This document shows positions 32,950 through 43,889 of a stretch of DNA of 64,000 bases, piece by piece. The stretch lies in the NCBI GenBank assembly GCA_003508835.1, contig PUFA01000006.1, positions 6,014,001 through 6,078,000 of the forward strand, given 5' to 3'. A program made the position numbers and the translations under genes. How positions within the stretch are numbered: position 1 is the stretch's first letter; each line of letters opens with the position of its first letter. The stretch comes from Eonycteris spelaea (Eukaryota; Chordata; Mammalia; Chiroptera; Pteropodidae). Below the pieces are notes generated by a model, which did not search any database, was not told where the DNA came from, and saw only the letters and a program-made list of their open reading frames with translations.

Positions 32950-33560
32950 GTTGCTAAAAATATTTATGTACAGGTTTTTGTGTAAACATAAATTTTCACT
33001 TCTTTAAGGCAAACATCGAGCAAGTAGGATTGCTGGGTATATATGGTGAGTGTATGTTTAATTTCATAAGAAACTGCCAATTTTGGAGTGGCTATGCTAT
33101 TTTGCATTTTCTACACAATTTATGAGAGTTTTAGTTGCTCTTCATTCTCACCAGCACTTGGTATTATGAATATTTTTTATTTTAGTTATTCTAATAGGCA
33201 TGAAGAGGTACCTGTTGTTATTTTAATTTTAATTTTCCTAATGACTAGTAAAGTCAAACACCTTTTCATGTTTTTATTTGACGTCCTTATATCCTCTTTG
33301 ATGAAGTGTCTGCTCAAGTCCTTTGGCTGTTTCTTATTTCATTTGAAAATTATTTGTGTATCTGGATACCAATTCTATGTCAGATATATGGTTTGAAAAT
33401 ATTTCTTCCTAGTCTGTAACTTACCTCTTAATCATCTTTTAAATTTTTATAAAATCTCATTTATTAACATTTACTTTCATAGATTGTGCTCTTGGTGTCC
33501 TTTCTAAGAACTTGATTAAAAAAATTCATTTAAATTTTTATTTAAAATTTTTCTAGTATT
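32950..33560 (-). mobile_element. Old L1 LINE, right of the LTR
   Basis: 'TATTTATGTACAGGTTTTTG' near 32959, 'GGATTGCTGGGTATATATGG' near 33027, 'AAGAAACTGCCAATTTTGGA' near 33068, 'CAAGTCCTTTGGCTGTTTCT' near 33315: the direct continuation of the antisense L1. Confidence 0.9.
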
Positions 33561-33574
33561 CATTTTTTAAAAAA

Positions 33575-33812
33575 GTAAAAGGAAATAGGCAAAATTAATT
33601 TAAATAATATATTTGATTTATCCCAATATTTCCAAAATACTATAAATACTAAAAATTAGGAGTTCTTTTTCATTCTTTCTTTGTGTTTAGTCTTCAAAAT
33701 CCATTGTGTATTTTATATTCACAAGTCATCTCAACTCCAACTGTCCACATTTCAAATGCTCAATTGCCACGTGTGGCTAGTGGCTACTGGATTGGAGAGC
33801 ACAGAGCTGGAT
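33575..33812 (+). mobile_element. hAT-type DNA element (copy 1)
   Basis: Right part 'CACATTTCAAATGCTCAATT', 'GCCACGTGTGGCTAGTGGCT' (33766-33785), 'ACTGGATTGGAGAGCACAGA'. It shares TGTGGCTAGTGGCT with the element at 57412-57632, in the same orientation. Placed as an old hAT non-autonomous family; name uncertain. Confidence 0.7.
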
Positions 33813-34665
33813 CATATGAAGAAATTTAAGAGGTGGTAGTCACCCACATTGAAGGCACAAAAAAGGAAGAATCAAAGATTTGGAGAGGATTTGTGGGAGG
33901 ATTTCTGTAGAGAAAGCTGTGTTGTGAGTTCTACTCTCTGTACCTGGGGAGGGGTGAGACCTACTCACTGCTTTTTGATTCTAAACCAGATAACAGGACC
34001 GTAAGGAGAGGAGGATTTGGACAGAGGAACTGTGGAAAGGGATGGTATTGTTCTGTGAGCCCCAAAGGGAGGACTGTGGGATAACTGCCTTCTTGCCTCA
34101 AGTTTTAAGAAAGAGCTTTATCAGGTCATTGGCAGCTTAATATATATCCCTTTAGTTTGAGGGACACAGTTAACTGGTGTTTGATTTATACCTAAGAAGC
34201 TGAAAGATCAAGAGACTGACTGAGGCAGCCCATGGCAATCTACTAGAAGTGACTGCACTCCCATCTCTTGGGATAAAGCATGCAAGAGAGAGAAAGCCAG
34301 TGTAAGGTCTTGTCCAGGAAGGCCACCTGGCCACTGCACTTCAGGAGAGAGAAATTCACTGCCCTGAGAACTCTCCAGGTATGAAATGCAAAGAGGAAGA
34401 AGAGGTAAAGGGAACCAGAGAGTTCTATTTTGACGGGTACACGAGATCTAGCATTACTGTTCTCTGAACTGAGCAGATGCCTAAAGCCGGCTTCTTCCCT
34501 TTCTCTTGTGGGTTCTCTGAAGACCTCATTCATTCTTGGTTGCAGTCCTCTTGACTAGGGCAAATATTTCTTTGTTGAGGCATCTTTTTATCCAGAAACC
34601 ATCAGGTGCTGTTAGTGGGTACAGCATGGGAGGGGCACCAAAAGCCATGCTATACAGCATGGCAT
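33813..34665. other. Unassigned unique DNA
   Basis: No repeat or gene recognised. Confidence 0.5.
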
Positions 34666-34687
34666 CACACACACACACACACACACG

Positions 34688-34740
<53 letters not shown>
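34666..34740. repeat. (CA)n microsatellite with (CG)5 core
   Basis: 75 bp of strictly alternating purine and pyrimidine, including CGCGCGCGCGC at 34686-34696. The frames on both strands are repeat translations. Good Z-DNA-forming composition. Confidence 0.97.
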
Positions 34741-34741
<1 letters not shown>

Positions 34742-34743
<2 letters not shown>

Positions 34744-34915
34744 GGTTCAAAGCTTGGTTCTTCCACTTACGGCTGTACGATCCGGAACAAGTTACTTAAT
34801 CTCTGCTATTTTCAGTTTCCTCATCTGTAAAATTTTTCCCTCACAGGCTTTTTATGGTGAGGTTGAGATAATGCATGCAAAGGCTTACCCTAGTATCTGA
34901 CACATGGTTGGGCTG
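34742..34915 (+). mobile_element. MIR SINE
   Basis: 'CTGGTTCAAAGCTTGGTTCT', 'GGAACAAGTTACTTAATCTC' near 34784, 'TTCAGTTTCCTCATCTGTAA' near 34811, 'TAGTATCTGACACATGGTTG' near 34892. The CA repeat sits at its 5' edge. Confidence 0.92.
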
Positions 34916-35659
34916 GCTATTAGAGCTCTATCCCCTTTCTCTTTCACTCTTTCCCTCTGTCGAGGGGAGGAAACTTGAGTGCACTTGGTCCTTTTTTATT
35001 TAAGGCCCCATGATGCACTTCCCTTTAATACTTCTTCATCGGGGCCTTACTTCTCCAAGCAGTCCTCCATGACTGCCACAGCCCAGGGTTGAGGTCTTTT
35101 GCTTCTTCCTCTGAACACCCGTCAGTGTCCCTCTCTTGGTTCTGATGGTACAAGACCCTGCATGGTTTGCAGGGGATCTCTCCAGACTCCCCCCTCCCCT
35201 TTCCAGGAACTGCTCCTCCTCCATTCATGTGATCGTCATGTTGGTGGGCTGGTTGTTTGGTAAGTCTACCCTTGGACACAGTTGATTGTTTCAGGGGTTC
35301 CAAAATGAGCCATCAATGCCTTCCCCGGGCATTTTGGATTCAGAACTAGGAGTGTCAAATTTCTCTCTCTCTGGGGGTAGCTAAGGCCATCACATCTCAA
35401 GCTCTGCAGCTACTGGCAGTCCAGCCATGTGTTCCACTGTGTGGAAGGAGAAAGCCAGGCCTCAAGGAGCTGTCACACAAGAGAGAACGGGATGAGATAT
35501 GCAGCAAGGTCTGGCTCCACTCAAGTTCTTGGTTCAGGTTATTCCTCATGTTACTTGAGACATCCAATGTTCTCATAATCACTTTCTTCCTATTTAAGCT
35601 ACTTTGAGTAGGGTATCTGTCACTCGTGGCACAAAGAGTTCTGAGTCATGAAGGTGTGT
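34916..35659. other. Unassigned unique DNA
   Basis: No repeat or gene recognised. Confidence 0.5.
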
Positions 35660-35790
35660 TTTTGTTCCTTGTGTCTATCCTGCCTTCCCACTTTGACTGG
35701 GAGCCTCTCAGGGGCAGAGACCATGCCCCTCACTCTGCTTCTGCCTACAGTGCCCGGAATAGTGCCTGGCTGCTGCAGCTGCTCCAGGCA
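35660..35790 (+). mobile_element. L2 LINE 3' end fragment
   Basis: 'GGGAGCCTCTCAGGGGCAGA' near 35699, 'ACAGTGCCCGGAATAGTGCC' near 35748: L2 3' signature. Confidence 0.75.
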
Positions 35791-36334
35791 GATGTGCAGT
35801 TGACAACGAGGCTAAATCAAACATTCTGCCCAAGGAAGTTTTCTATATATTCCTTGCATGATGTCATAGGACCACTTTAAATCAATGCTCAAAATTCTGG
35901 TTTAGATGTGCTAAAAATGCTTTGTGGCAAGAACTGTGGACCCTTCTGGAAAAGATCTGGCAGGTATTTCGTAAGAGGCATGGTGAAGTTTCAGACTGTT
36001 GGGTGTTGCTAGGAGAAATCGCTGTACTTAAAAGGAAGCAATGTCGCCACCCACCCCACCCAGGCTGCTGTCTCCCCCTTCCTTCCCCTGTTCCACCAAG
36101 CAGCCTCGTTAAAAACACAAACTTTGAAGGAGGCACGGAGTGACAACCTGGCCTCTGTGTGGTTGTAGACGTGCGGAAGGTTTCATTCTTTTCCAGACTC
36201 TTTGCACACATTATTTCATTTGATTCCTAAGATGTAAAATCCATGAGGACAGAAATTTGTTCTTGTATTTCATATGCAGCTTAGTCTGGGTTGGCCTTTT
36301 CAGTAAACACTTTGGACTTGAATTCTGCCAATGT
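35791..36334. other. Mostly unassigned, possible L2 scrap
   Basis: 'GTAAAATCCATGAGGACAGA' near 36234 resembles an L2 3' end. The rest is not recognised. Confidence 0.45.
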
Positions 36335-36510
36335 TTATTACACGCCTCCATAAGCTTAGGCCTGAGGCCTTTCTCATGTGCTCGCTTTTTAGCACAGGAA
36401 CCCCATTGAACTCAGGACTTGTGACCCCCACTTTATAGATAAGCAAACAGACGGAGAGGTCGAGCAACTTGTGCCATGTCACACAGCTAGGATTTGCCTC
36501 CATGTTTAGT
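36335..36510 (-). mobile_element. MIR SINE
   Basis: 'CCCACTTTATAGATAAGCAA' near 36427, 'CAACTTGTGCCATGTCACAC', 'AGCTAGGATTTGCC': antisense MIR with a decayed left side. Confidence 0.75.
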
Positions 36511-36889
36511 TCTATTTCCATCGTAACATGTGGGATAAAAAATGATGGAGGAGCCTCATGGGTGAGCCATTCTTCAAAAAGAAGAAAGTGGAAATATTTC
36601 CTCAAATTGGGGAAAAATTAGTTCCAGATGGAGTTCTTGTTCCTGATTCTGCAGCATGAGCAGGGCTGGGACTTGGGAGAGACGTGACACTCACCTCAAT
36701 GCAAAATTTAAGGGGGTGCCAAATAACTCAGTTTTCAAGATACATAGTATTTTAATGTAATGTTTTAAAAAGTCAAAATTAATGAAAACAATCTATGATG
36801 GACAAAATATCAGCATTTCAGTTAAGGATGGGTTCTGCCAACAGGATCAAGATTAGGGCGAGGTAAAAAACATGGACCGTGCAAGTGAG
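36511..36889. other. Unassigned unique DNA
   Basis: No feature recognised. Confidence 0.5.
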
Positions 36890-37394
36890 GGGCTGGACCT
36901 TGAAAGGGATGGAAGACCCCGCTTTGCATTCATCAAAAGCCATCGTCTTCCTCCCTGGCTTATAAACGACTACATGTCTCATTCTTCTTTGCAGTTAAGT
37001 GTGGCCATGTGACTAAGTTCTGGCCAATGAAATGTCGGTGGAATTGGTGTGAGCCACTCCACACCTGGCCATGAAAACGCGAACATTCAATTCTCTGTGC
37101 TCTTTCCCTCTCCCAGCTCGATACAGATGAACAGGGTGACCTCGGAAGCCAAGGACTGAAAATGACAGAGCCACCAGATAAATAGAAACTGGGAGAACAT
37201 AAATAGCTCAGGAGAGAGTTGGCTGATTTAGAGGAGGAGAACAGCCTGTTGGTCAGATTAAGACTCCCTCTTAGACTTTAAAAAAACTTGCATTATACTA
37301 TGTATATAATATATTTTAAAAACTTATATCTGTTAATCCATTAAGGTTTGGGGGGTTATATGCTCCAGCAGCTAGCATTACCATAACTAATACA
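36890..37394 (+). mobile_element. ERVL/MaLR-type 5' LTR
   Basis: 'AAGTGTGGCCATGTGACTAA' near 36997, 'GTTCTGGCCAATGAAATGTC', 'CCAAGGACTGAAAATGACAG' near 37149, and end 'AGCAGCTAGCATTACCATAA' near 37367 then CTAATACA. The left boundary is approximate. Unlike the other LTRs here, retroviral internal sequence follows directly. Confidence 0.82.
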
Positions 37395-37945
37395 GAATTT
37401 GGTACCAAAAATAGGATGCTACTTTTACAGAAACCTAAAATATGTGACTTTGCCGTGGTGGTCAGATGGCATGCAGCCAGGAAACTGATCTTGGAGGCTG
37501 GAGATACAGAAATCCACGTTACACAGGGGGAACACCTTTGGACAACTGTCACCTGCTGGTAACTGTACAACTGGTAACTAGGAAGGGAGACCACGTGCCT
37601 ACTGAGCCTGTTGCTACAGGGGTCACAGTTGGAAAGGGTCAAAGCAACAACACGCTGGGGTTTACTCTCTGCTTTTGACAATGTATTACAAGAGATGATC
37701 TCAAGAGAGATCTGGCCGATTCACCTTAAAACAACTCTTGAGCCCCTGAATTTGTACAAGAAGACAGCAGCTGTGAAAGTTGCACAGCCTTAAAGGCGGG
37801 AATATTCTTCAATGTCCTCTTTAGATGTGGCACAGAAGATAAGACAAGGAAGAATCACCAAAAGCCGAGTCAGAAGCCACAAAAAATATTGGGGAGCATA
37901 TTATTTTAAAATGTGGGAGATTCCCCTAGAGAACAAAGTCAGCGC
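37395..37945 (+). mobile_element. ERVL-type internal remnant downstream of LTR
   Basis: Begins with a decayed primer-binding site, TGGTACCAAAAATAGG (37400-37415; a tRNA-Leu-type TGGTGCCAGGAGTGG is typical of ERVL/MaLR). Later 'AATGTGGGAGATTCCCCTAG' near 37911 resembles MaLR internal sequence. No gag, pol or env frame survives and no 3' LTR follows. Confidence 0.65.
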
Positions 37946-38139
37946 CTAATTAAGGAAATTTCTTCCTGCAATGGCAGGTGCACTAAATTCACTCCTAAAT
38001 TCAGGTCGAAGATGTTTATTTGGGCCTCTCCTCTCACCTTTCACTGGGCGTGAGTTCTTTCATTCCTGGGTGGTGTGTAATGTGTTGGTGAAGTATGGTG
38101 AGATCAGCATTCCACATTCCACTAGCAACAATATAACCT

Positions 38140-38590
38140 TTTCTGGAATACAAATATACACCGGGAGCTTTAAAATGCTTATACTCTTTAGCCCATAATT
38201 CCATGTCTAGGAATCTCGTCCATGGAGATCATCATATGTGTAATTAAAGATTTAAATACAAAGATGGCCTAGATTGTTATTTAAATGCTAAAAAATTGGA
38301 GACCAACTAAATATCCAACAATGAATTCAGTAAATTATTGAGTAATGATTTATAGTATATTTATAGGGTGGGTATCATTCATTAACTCTTTGTGTATAAA
38401 AAAAAAGTTTTTAATGACTTGGGGAAAAGCTTATGCAAAACTGTATGTATACTAAGACTTCAAGGGTGTAAAAGACAAAGGCTGTAAGGGAATGTGTTAA
38501 AATGTTGCTAGTGATTCTGTGGGGGAACTACAGGTTTACTACAGATAATACCTTGAGTTTTTGGTGATTAAATGTGTGATCTTCGGGCTT
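38140..38590 (+). mobile_element. Old L1 LINE 3' end, sense
   Basis: 'CCCATAATTCCATGTCTAGG' near 38192, 'AAAATTGGAGACCAACTAAA' near 38292, 'ATCCAACAATGAATTCAGTA' near 38313, 'GCAAAACTGTATGTATACTA' near 38435: the diverged ORF2 end and 3' UTR. Confidence 0.8.
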
Positions 38591-38619
38591 GTTTGGTGCT
38601 GTTTTTCCATTTGTAACGA

Positions 38620-39010
38620 GAAGAGGTTGCAGGATAATATGGAACTGGCCTTTCTAGTTCATAAGTCTATATACGAATGTGCTGAATCACCCCCTAGTTT
38701 ATCATTCCTTTTCATTTTTTGAGATAAAACCAACCCTAAATCTTGGAGCCCGATAGACTTTGAAATTGGCCTTCATTTTAATTCTCAAGTTCTTAGCATG
38801 AGAGCAACATTCAATATGGTTCTGAAATATCTCATGCAAAAAAGTGCCAGAGTCATAGACTGAAATATTTATTTGAATATAAATGAACTCAGATTTGCCA
38901 AAATACGGTCCCCCTGTTGTCATGGACACAAATGCCTGACTTTCTGATTTGCATTTCTTTTCTAATGGGTACAATATGTTTCAGCTTCTCATTGGATATG
39001 AGAAACTCAC
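38620..39010. promoter_or_regulatory. Candidate conserved non-coding block
   Basis: Repeat-free and AT-rich, with CATTTTAATTCTC, TATTTATTTG and an octamer-like ATTTGCAT near 38947. It lies between an L1 end and unassigned DNA. Weak evidence; conservation not tested. Confidence 0.3.
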
Positions 39011-39479
39011 CAATCTGTGAACTCCCCAAAATGTCAGGCTGTGGGGAACTTTTGTGCCTTGATTCTGCTTCACTTAGCAGCTGAAAATAAGTTTTGTCCC
39101 TGTGGGGTCAGGACAGGTGCTCAGAAGACTCCCAACTCCTCCCCTGCCAGCTTCCCTGGGAGGTACAAGCAGTGGATTTTCGAGGTACCAGGGCGCCTTT
39201 CATCTCTTGTCTTTCTTGGTCTCTTTTCCAGCCCTACCCACCCACCTTTTGGAAGTTCCCCATTGATCTCTTCATCTTGGATAGTGAGGGCTGCAAGAAT
39301 TCTTGTTGCACAGACACCCATGGTCCCTGCCATGACCTGTTCTTCCTCGTATGTGTGCCCTTTGGTTCCCGGGTTGCCATCTGCCCCTCCCTCCAAACTT
39401 AAACTCTCAGAAGCATGTTCTCCCTTTTCCTCTTCACCTCATAAAAGACAATCACCAAATCTTGCCTATTGCACCTCTA
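39011..39479. other. Unassigned DNA upstream of L2
   Basis: Pyrimidine-rich plus strand. The 155-residue frame at 39017-39484 has no domain and runs into L2-like sequence, so I treat it as a chance frame. Confidence 0.45.
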
Positions 39480-40075
39480 AATGATCCCCTGGCTGGTACT
39501 GAGCCTTCTTCCATTATGTTTCCCACGTAACAGGGAGAAAAATCTTCCTAAAATGCTAACGGAATCTTGTCATACTTTTCTGAAACCTCTGTAATGGTTT
39601 GACCTTGACAGGAAGATAACATCCCATGTCCTTACGATGGCTTTTGAGACCCTGTCCTGTGTCACTCCTGTCGTCCTTTTCAATCTCATCTCACACCACC
39701 CTCTCCCGCGCTCGCTATTTTCCAGGCACACTGGCCACATTTGTGTTTCTCTGCTGCGCCATGCTCCTCTCCGCCTTATGGCCTTTGCGTTTGCTGTTTC
39801 TCCACTTGGATACTTGCCTCCAGCTCCCAGAGCAGATGCTTCTCAGTTTTTCAGGTCTCACCTTAAATGCCGCTCATCCAAGGAAGCGTTCTCGGATATC
39901 CCCAGTAGATTTTATATTCCCTGGATATATGTACTTATCATCCCCTGGGCTTTTCCTCTATACGTGTCACAAGCTCAGTGATGGCCGGGACTGTCTGTTC
40001 AGTTCGCCATCGTTTTCCAGCCCCTTGTGGAGTGTCTGGGTCATGGTAGGTGCCCAATAATTATTTGAATGAAAA
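39480..40075 (+). mobile_element. L2 LINE 3' end, about 0.6 kb
   Basis: 'GGCACACTGGCCACATTTGT' near 39724, 'TATGGCCTTTGCGTTTGCTG' near 39777, 'TTCAGGTCTCACCTTAAATG' near 39850, 'GGTAGGTGCCCAATAATTAT' near 40045. The frame at 39626-40060 is a broken L2 relic, not a host gene. Confidence 0.92.
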
Positions 40076-40454
40076 CGAATTCTTCAGAATGGTTTTCAGG
40101 ATAAATTTCTAAAGCACAAAATAAGCTCCCAACCCACAACTCTCCCTTCCCTGACAAAATTGAGTAACGCAAAACTTATCCCTGGCCTCATTGATTATTG
40201 GGTGGGGCGGCGGGGGGGGGGAGGCCAAGTCCCCAGCATTACACACGAGGCCCGTTGCAGTCTGACGTCCAGCCCATCTTCCCAGCCTCATTTCCTCTCA
40301 CTCCTGCCAGACTCTACGCCCCAGGCACAGCCAGCTCATGGGTCTTCTGACCCCGCCCCCTCTGGGGTTTTATGGTCTGGGTCTTGGTTCTTACTGCTGG
40401 ATTCTTCTTCCCCCTTCTCTTTGTGGAGAACTTTAACACACCCCCTCAAAACTT
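40076..40454. other. Unassigned unique DNA with G-run
   Basis: Contains a GGGGCGGCGGGGGGGGGGAGG tract near 40203. No repeat family recognised. Confidence 0.5.
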
Positions 40455-40640
40455 AACTAGAATGAAGGAGCCAAGGCCTTCCCCTCCTCTACGAAAGCTT
40501 TCCCACCCCAGGCAGCTGGTCCAGTCCTGCTGGGCTGTACTGTACATGTATGAGTTTGTAGTCTGTCTCACCCTCATGTGAGCTGCTTTAGGATGGTAAC
40601 CTAATCTTATTGTCCTTGTAGCACCTGTGGCCAGCCGAAG
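40455..40640 (+). mobile_element. Possible L2 LINE 3' fragment
   Basis: 'CCAAGGCCTTCCCCTCCTCT' near 40472, 'GTCTGTCTCACCCTCATGTG' near 40560, 'AGCTGCTTTAGGATGGTAAC': L2-like order but diverged. Confidence 0.5.
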
Positions 40641-41204
40641 ATCTGGCCCACAGTGTGACAAAATGTTTCTTCCCCTCTCACCACATCTCCTCTGTGTGCC
40701 TAGGTAAGAAAGCACTTCTGCTTCCCTTCATGCCAGGGGAAGTAAAAGTCCCCTCTCTAACCTCTTCCTAACTGTGTCCTCCTCCTGGAGGAGATGTTGA
40801 TAATCTGATTGATCAGAGTAAGGACTTTCTCTGGAACAAATTGTACTAGTGGTTGGGGTGTCTGTCTTAAAGGCAGGAGCAGAGGCTCTGAGTCTCTTCC
40901 GCCTGTTAATCCAGCCGGGTTCCCAATCCCGCCACCCTCCTCTCTGATGCAGCCTCTGTGCCTGAGTTGGAGAGAATCTCTGCCCATCGCACCATCCTAG
41001 GTTTGCTGGTTCAGGCTTCCTGGAAAAGCTTTACTCCCTGTCTCTGCTTTTCCCACAGAGTCCTGCATGTTAGGAAGCAAGGAAGGGACGTTGGACTCAT
41101 GGGCAGTTGCTAGTCATAAAGGGCTGCTTTGTTTTCCATTTGACTATGGCGTCTGACATGTGTTTCATCAACCAGTCCCCGTGGCCCATGTTGACTTCCC
41201 CATA
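40641..41204. other. Unassigned unique DNA
   Basis: No feature recognised. Confidence 0.5.
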
Positions 41205-41438
41205 TGGTCGTTAAGAATATGTGTTCTCCATTCAGAGTGCCAGGGTTAAAATCCTGGCTCAGCTACTTGTTGACTGAGTGACGCTGGATGAGTAGTTAGG
41301 CCTCTATTTCCTGATCGAAACAGTGGGGGCAACAATAGTGCTTACCTATACGGCCGACTGTTGTGAAGATTAAATGAGAGACTGAGTACAATGCCTGGAG
41401 CTTAGGAAGCACTGCATAACGATTAGGAACCCTTGCGA
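41205..41438 (+). mobile_element. MIR SINE, nearly full length
   Basis: 'GTGCCAGGGTTAAAATCCTG' near 41238, 'GGCTCAGCTACTTGTTGACT', 'GAAGATTAAATGAGAGACTG' near 41365, 'TACAATGCCTGGAGCTTAGG' near 41386. Confidence 0.93.
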
Positions 41439-41575
41439 GGACACTGAAATGTAAGCTCTTTGAGGGTGAGGATGTGTCCATCTTATCCAGGGCTGTATCT
41501 GTCAGCCTGACTCACAGCGGGTGCTCAGGAGATGTTTATTGTATAAATATTATTGCTCCTATTATTAATAATGTA
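41439..41575 (+). mobile_element. L2 LINE 3' end
   Basis: 'AAATGTAAGCTCTTTGAGGG' at about 41447 and 'GGGTGCTCAGGAGATGTTTA' near 41519. Confidence 0.88.
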
Positions 41576-41809
41576 TAGAAGATACTCAGTAAAGCTTTCA
41601 AAATGAATGAACAGATGCACGAATGTCTCTCCAAAGCCAGTCTCCAGTACCCAGGCTCACTGAAAGATATAGAAGAGTCTGTTTTATTAAAACCAAATAT
41701 ATGGACACAGACCAGGGAGACCTCTACTTTGCATTTATCTGAAGTGTCAGCAGGACTTTCCAGGTTGGGCTAGCAGTGGTATTTTGGAACAGTCACGTGA
41801 TGGGAACAC

Positions 41810-41935
41810 TGTCATTCATTCATCCCTTAGTACTCATTGAGTTCCTCCCTCTCCGGCATTTTTCTGGGTCCTACAGGCACAGATGACCCTGGCACTGTCT
41901 CTACCTCAAGGAGCTCACAGGTGAAAGCCTGGGCA
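41810..41935 (-). mobile_element. L2 LINE 3' end, antisense
   Basis: 'CTCATTGAGTTCCTCCCTCT' near 41833, 'CTACCTCAAGGAGCTCACAG' near 41901. Confidence 0.7.
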
Positions 41936-42295
41936 GCACCTGGTGGATGGTCCCAGGTACCCCATGCGTGGTTCCAGCTCCGCCTTCCTTGCTGAATCCC
42001 CTGAGAATGCCTCTTCCTCTCCTGGACCTTTTATGATGGGGCTGCACTAGGTCAGTAGTTTTCACTCTTTTGAAGAGAGAAATCCTTTGTTTCAGTAAAT
42101 ACGCTGTGTGAGAGCTGAGGGTCTAAAGCAGATGAAAAGGGAGCTGATAGGGACGTGGAGGCAGGTTCCGCCCACACACTCAGGCCGCGGCCTCCCTCCC
42201 CCTCCTCCCCCAACTCAGGAGTCTGAGATAATGCAAGATACACAGGTCTGTCCTGGACTATCCAAGAGATCTGCTTGGCTTTTTGTTTGTTTTTT
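41936..42295. other. Unassigned unique DNA
   Basis: No repeat or gene recognised. Small opposed frames only. Confidence 0.5.
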
Positions 42296-43010
42296 GTTTT
42301 TAAATAATCTTTTATTTAAAAATAGTTTTAGATTTAAAGAAAAAGTATGAAGATGATACAGAGTTCCCATATAATCCACATCCAGTTTCCTCTGTTATTA
42401 CCATCTTCTATGAGTATGGTACATTTATTACAAGTAATTAACCAATCTTGGTACATTATTATTAACAACTTAAGTCCATACTTCATTCAGACTTCTTTAG
42501 TTTTCCCCTGATGGCTTTTTCTGTCCTCGGACCCCATCTAGGAAACTGCATTATGTTTAGTCACCATGTTTCCTTGGATTGTTCCTCTTGGCTGTGACAG
42601 TTTCTTAGATTTTTTTTTTTTTTTTTTTTTTTTTTTGCCTTGAAAATTTTGAGGAGTGCTGATTAGGTCTTTTGTAGAATGTCCCTCAATTGGGATTTCT
42701 CTGATATTTTTTTCATGATTAGACTGGGGTTACGGGTTTTGGGGAGGAGAACCCAGAGGTGAAGAGCTTTTCTCATTCCATGGTAACAAGGGTGCATTTA
42801 CACTTATTACCGTTGATGTGAACTTAGATCCCCTGGCTGAGCTCGTGTTGGTCAGGTTCCTCTACTGAAAAAATGCACTTTACTCTGCCTTTCCATACTG
42901 TGCTCTTTGGGAGAATGTCGCTGTGCAGTCCACATTTAAGGATGGGAGTTATGCTCCATTTCCCTAGGGCCACACTATCTACATCCCCCTGGGGGATGGT
43001 AATAGAATTT
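42296..43010 (-). mobile_element. Old L1 LINE 3' UTR, antisense
   Basis: 'TCTTTTATTTAAAAATAGTT' at 42309, 'TCCTCTTGGCTGTGACAGTT' near 42583, 'AATGTCCCTCAATTGGGATT' near 42679, 'CATGATTAGACTGGGGTTAC' near 42714, 'GGGAGTTATGCTCCATTTCC' near 42944. A run of about 28 T (near 42609-42636) has expanded inside it. Confidence 0.92.
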
Positions 43011-43094
43011 GCCAAGGGGAAGGAGGCTCTGTCATCCGGGAGATGGTTCCTGAAGGAAAACCCATGGAGGGGGAGCCAAGACAGCTTCTGGATG

Positions 43095-43490
43095 CACATG
43101 CCCACAGTTCAAGCTCATTAATTCAGACTTCAGTGGTTTGCAGTCTAGGATGATTTGAATCCAGTAAAACCAGGCTTCCCTTTCGCTATTAATAAGATTG
43201 TCCACAAGATTAGGTGGAGAGTGCAGGGAAACTAAGGTAGGCCATTGTTGTCATGATATTGCAAGGGAATGCTAATTCATCCGAGCAAACGAACTGTTTT
43301 CACCTACTCTGAGGCTGCTGTTTGCACATCAAGAGTGCGCTGATTGCAGATGACTCAGCTCTTTCTCAGTGCAGCTCTGGGTCTACTCTGTTAGTTTTTA
43401 GTGCGGAACTTTTTACATGTGAAGGCGGTTAGCATGCTTTTTAAAAAACATACTCTGTGATTCAGACTTTTCACATCACCTAGGTATCCA
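43095..43490. promoter_or_regulatory. Candidate conserved non-coding block
   Basis: Repeat-free; CTCATTAATTCAG (43114-43126), CTATTAATAAG, GCTAATTCAT (43271-43280) and retained CpGs (ATCCGAGC, AACGAAC, GTGCGC). Homeodomain-type motifs without any exon signal. Inference only. Confidence 0.38.
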
Positions 43491-43889
43491 TCAACCATTT
43501 GAGGATCCCTGAGATGAATGGAGGGTGGTCATAGAAGACCATTGCGTTGGGGAGAGGCAGACAGACAGCTTCAGGGCACGGAGGGGCCTGAGAAAGCCTT
43601 CTGAGTGAGGGTTGACTTGGGTTTGGAAGGATGATGGGTTTGGCTTAACTGGAAACCTATTCCTCAGCTCACACCCCTCTCACTTATTTTCTGCACCGCA
43701 CCTGTCTGTCCAGCCCCCTGTCCTTACCCTGCCTTACCCTTCACATCGTGTTCAGCTGCCAGATTAGGGCCAGAAGACCAGCCCTGTAGGTAGTCACCAC
43801 CCCTTGGGGAATATGGCTGGGCTGTGTGGGATATGGGGAGCCCAAGGAATTGTCCCTCCTTTGAACTCGGGATAGGATATTAGGGTAAG
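43491..43889. other. Mostly unassigned; possible L2 scrap
   Basis: 'CCTGAGAAAGCCTTCTGAGT' near 43588 and 'GGGTTTGGAAGGATGATGGG' may be an antisense L2 piece. CCTTACCCTGCCTTACCCT near 43721 is a local tandem. Confidence 0.4.

Noticed and set aside
34526..34830. Repeat-containing frames on both strands
   Set aside because: Translations of the CA/CG microsatellite.
39017..40060. Series of 90-155 residue frames
   Set aside because: Largely pyrimidine-rich sequence and L2 ORF2 3' relics; the L2 match explains the right half.
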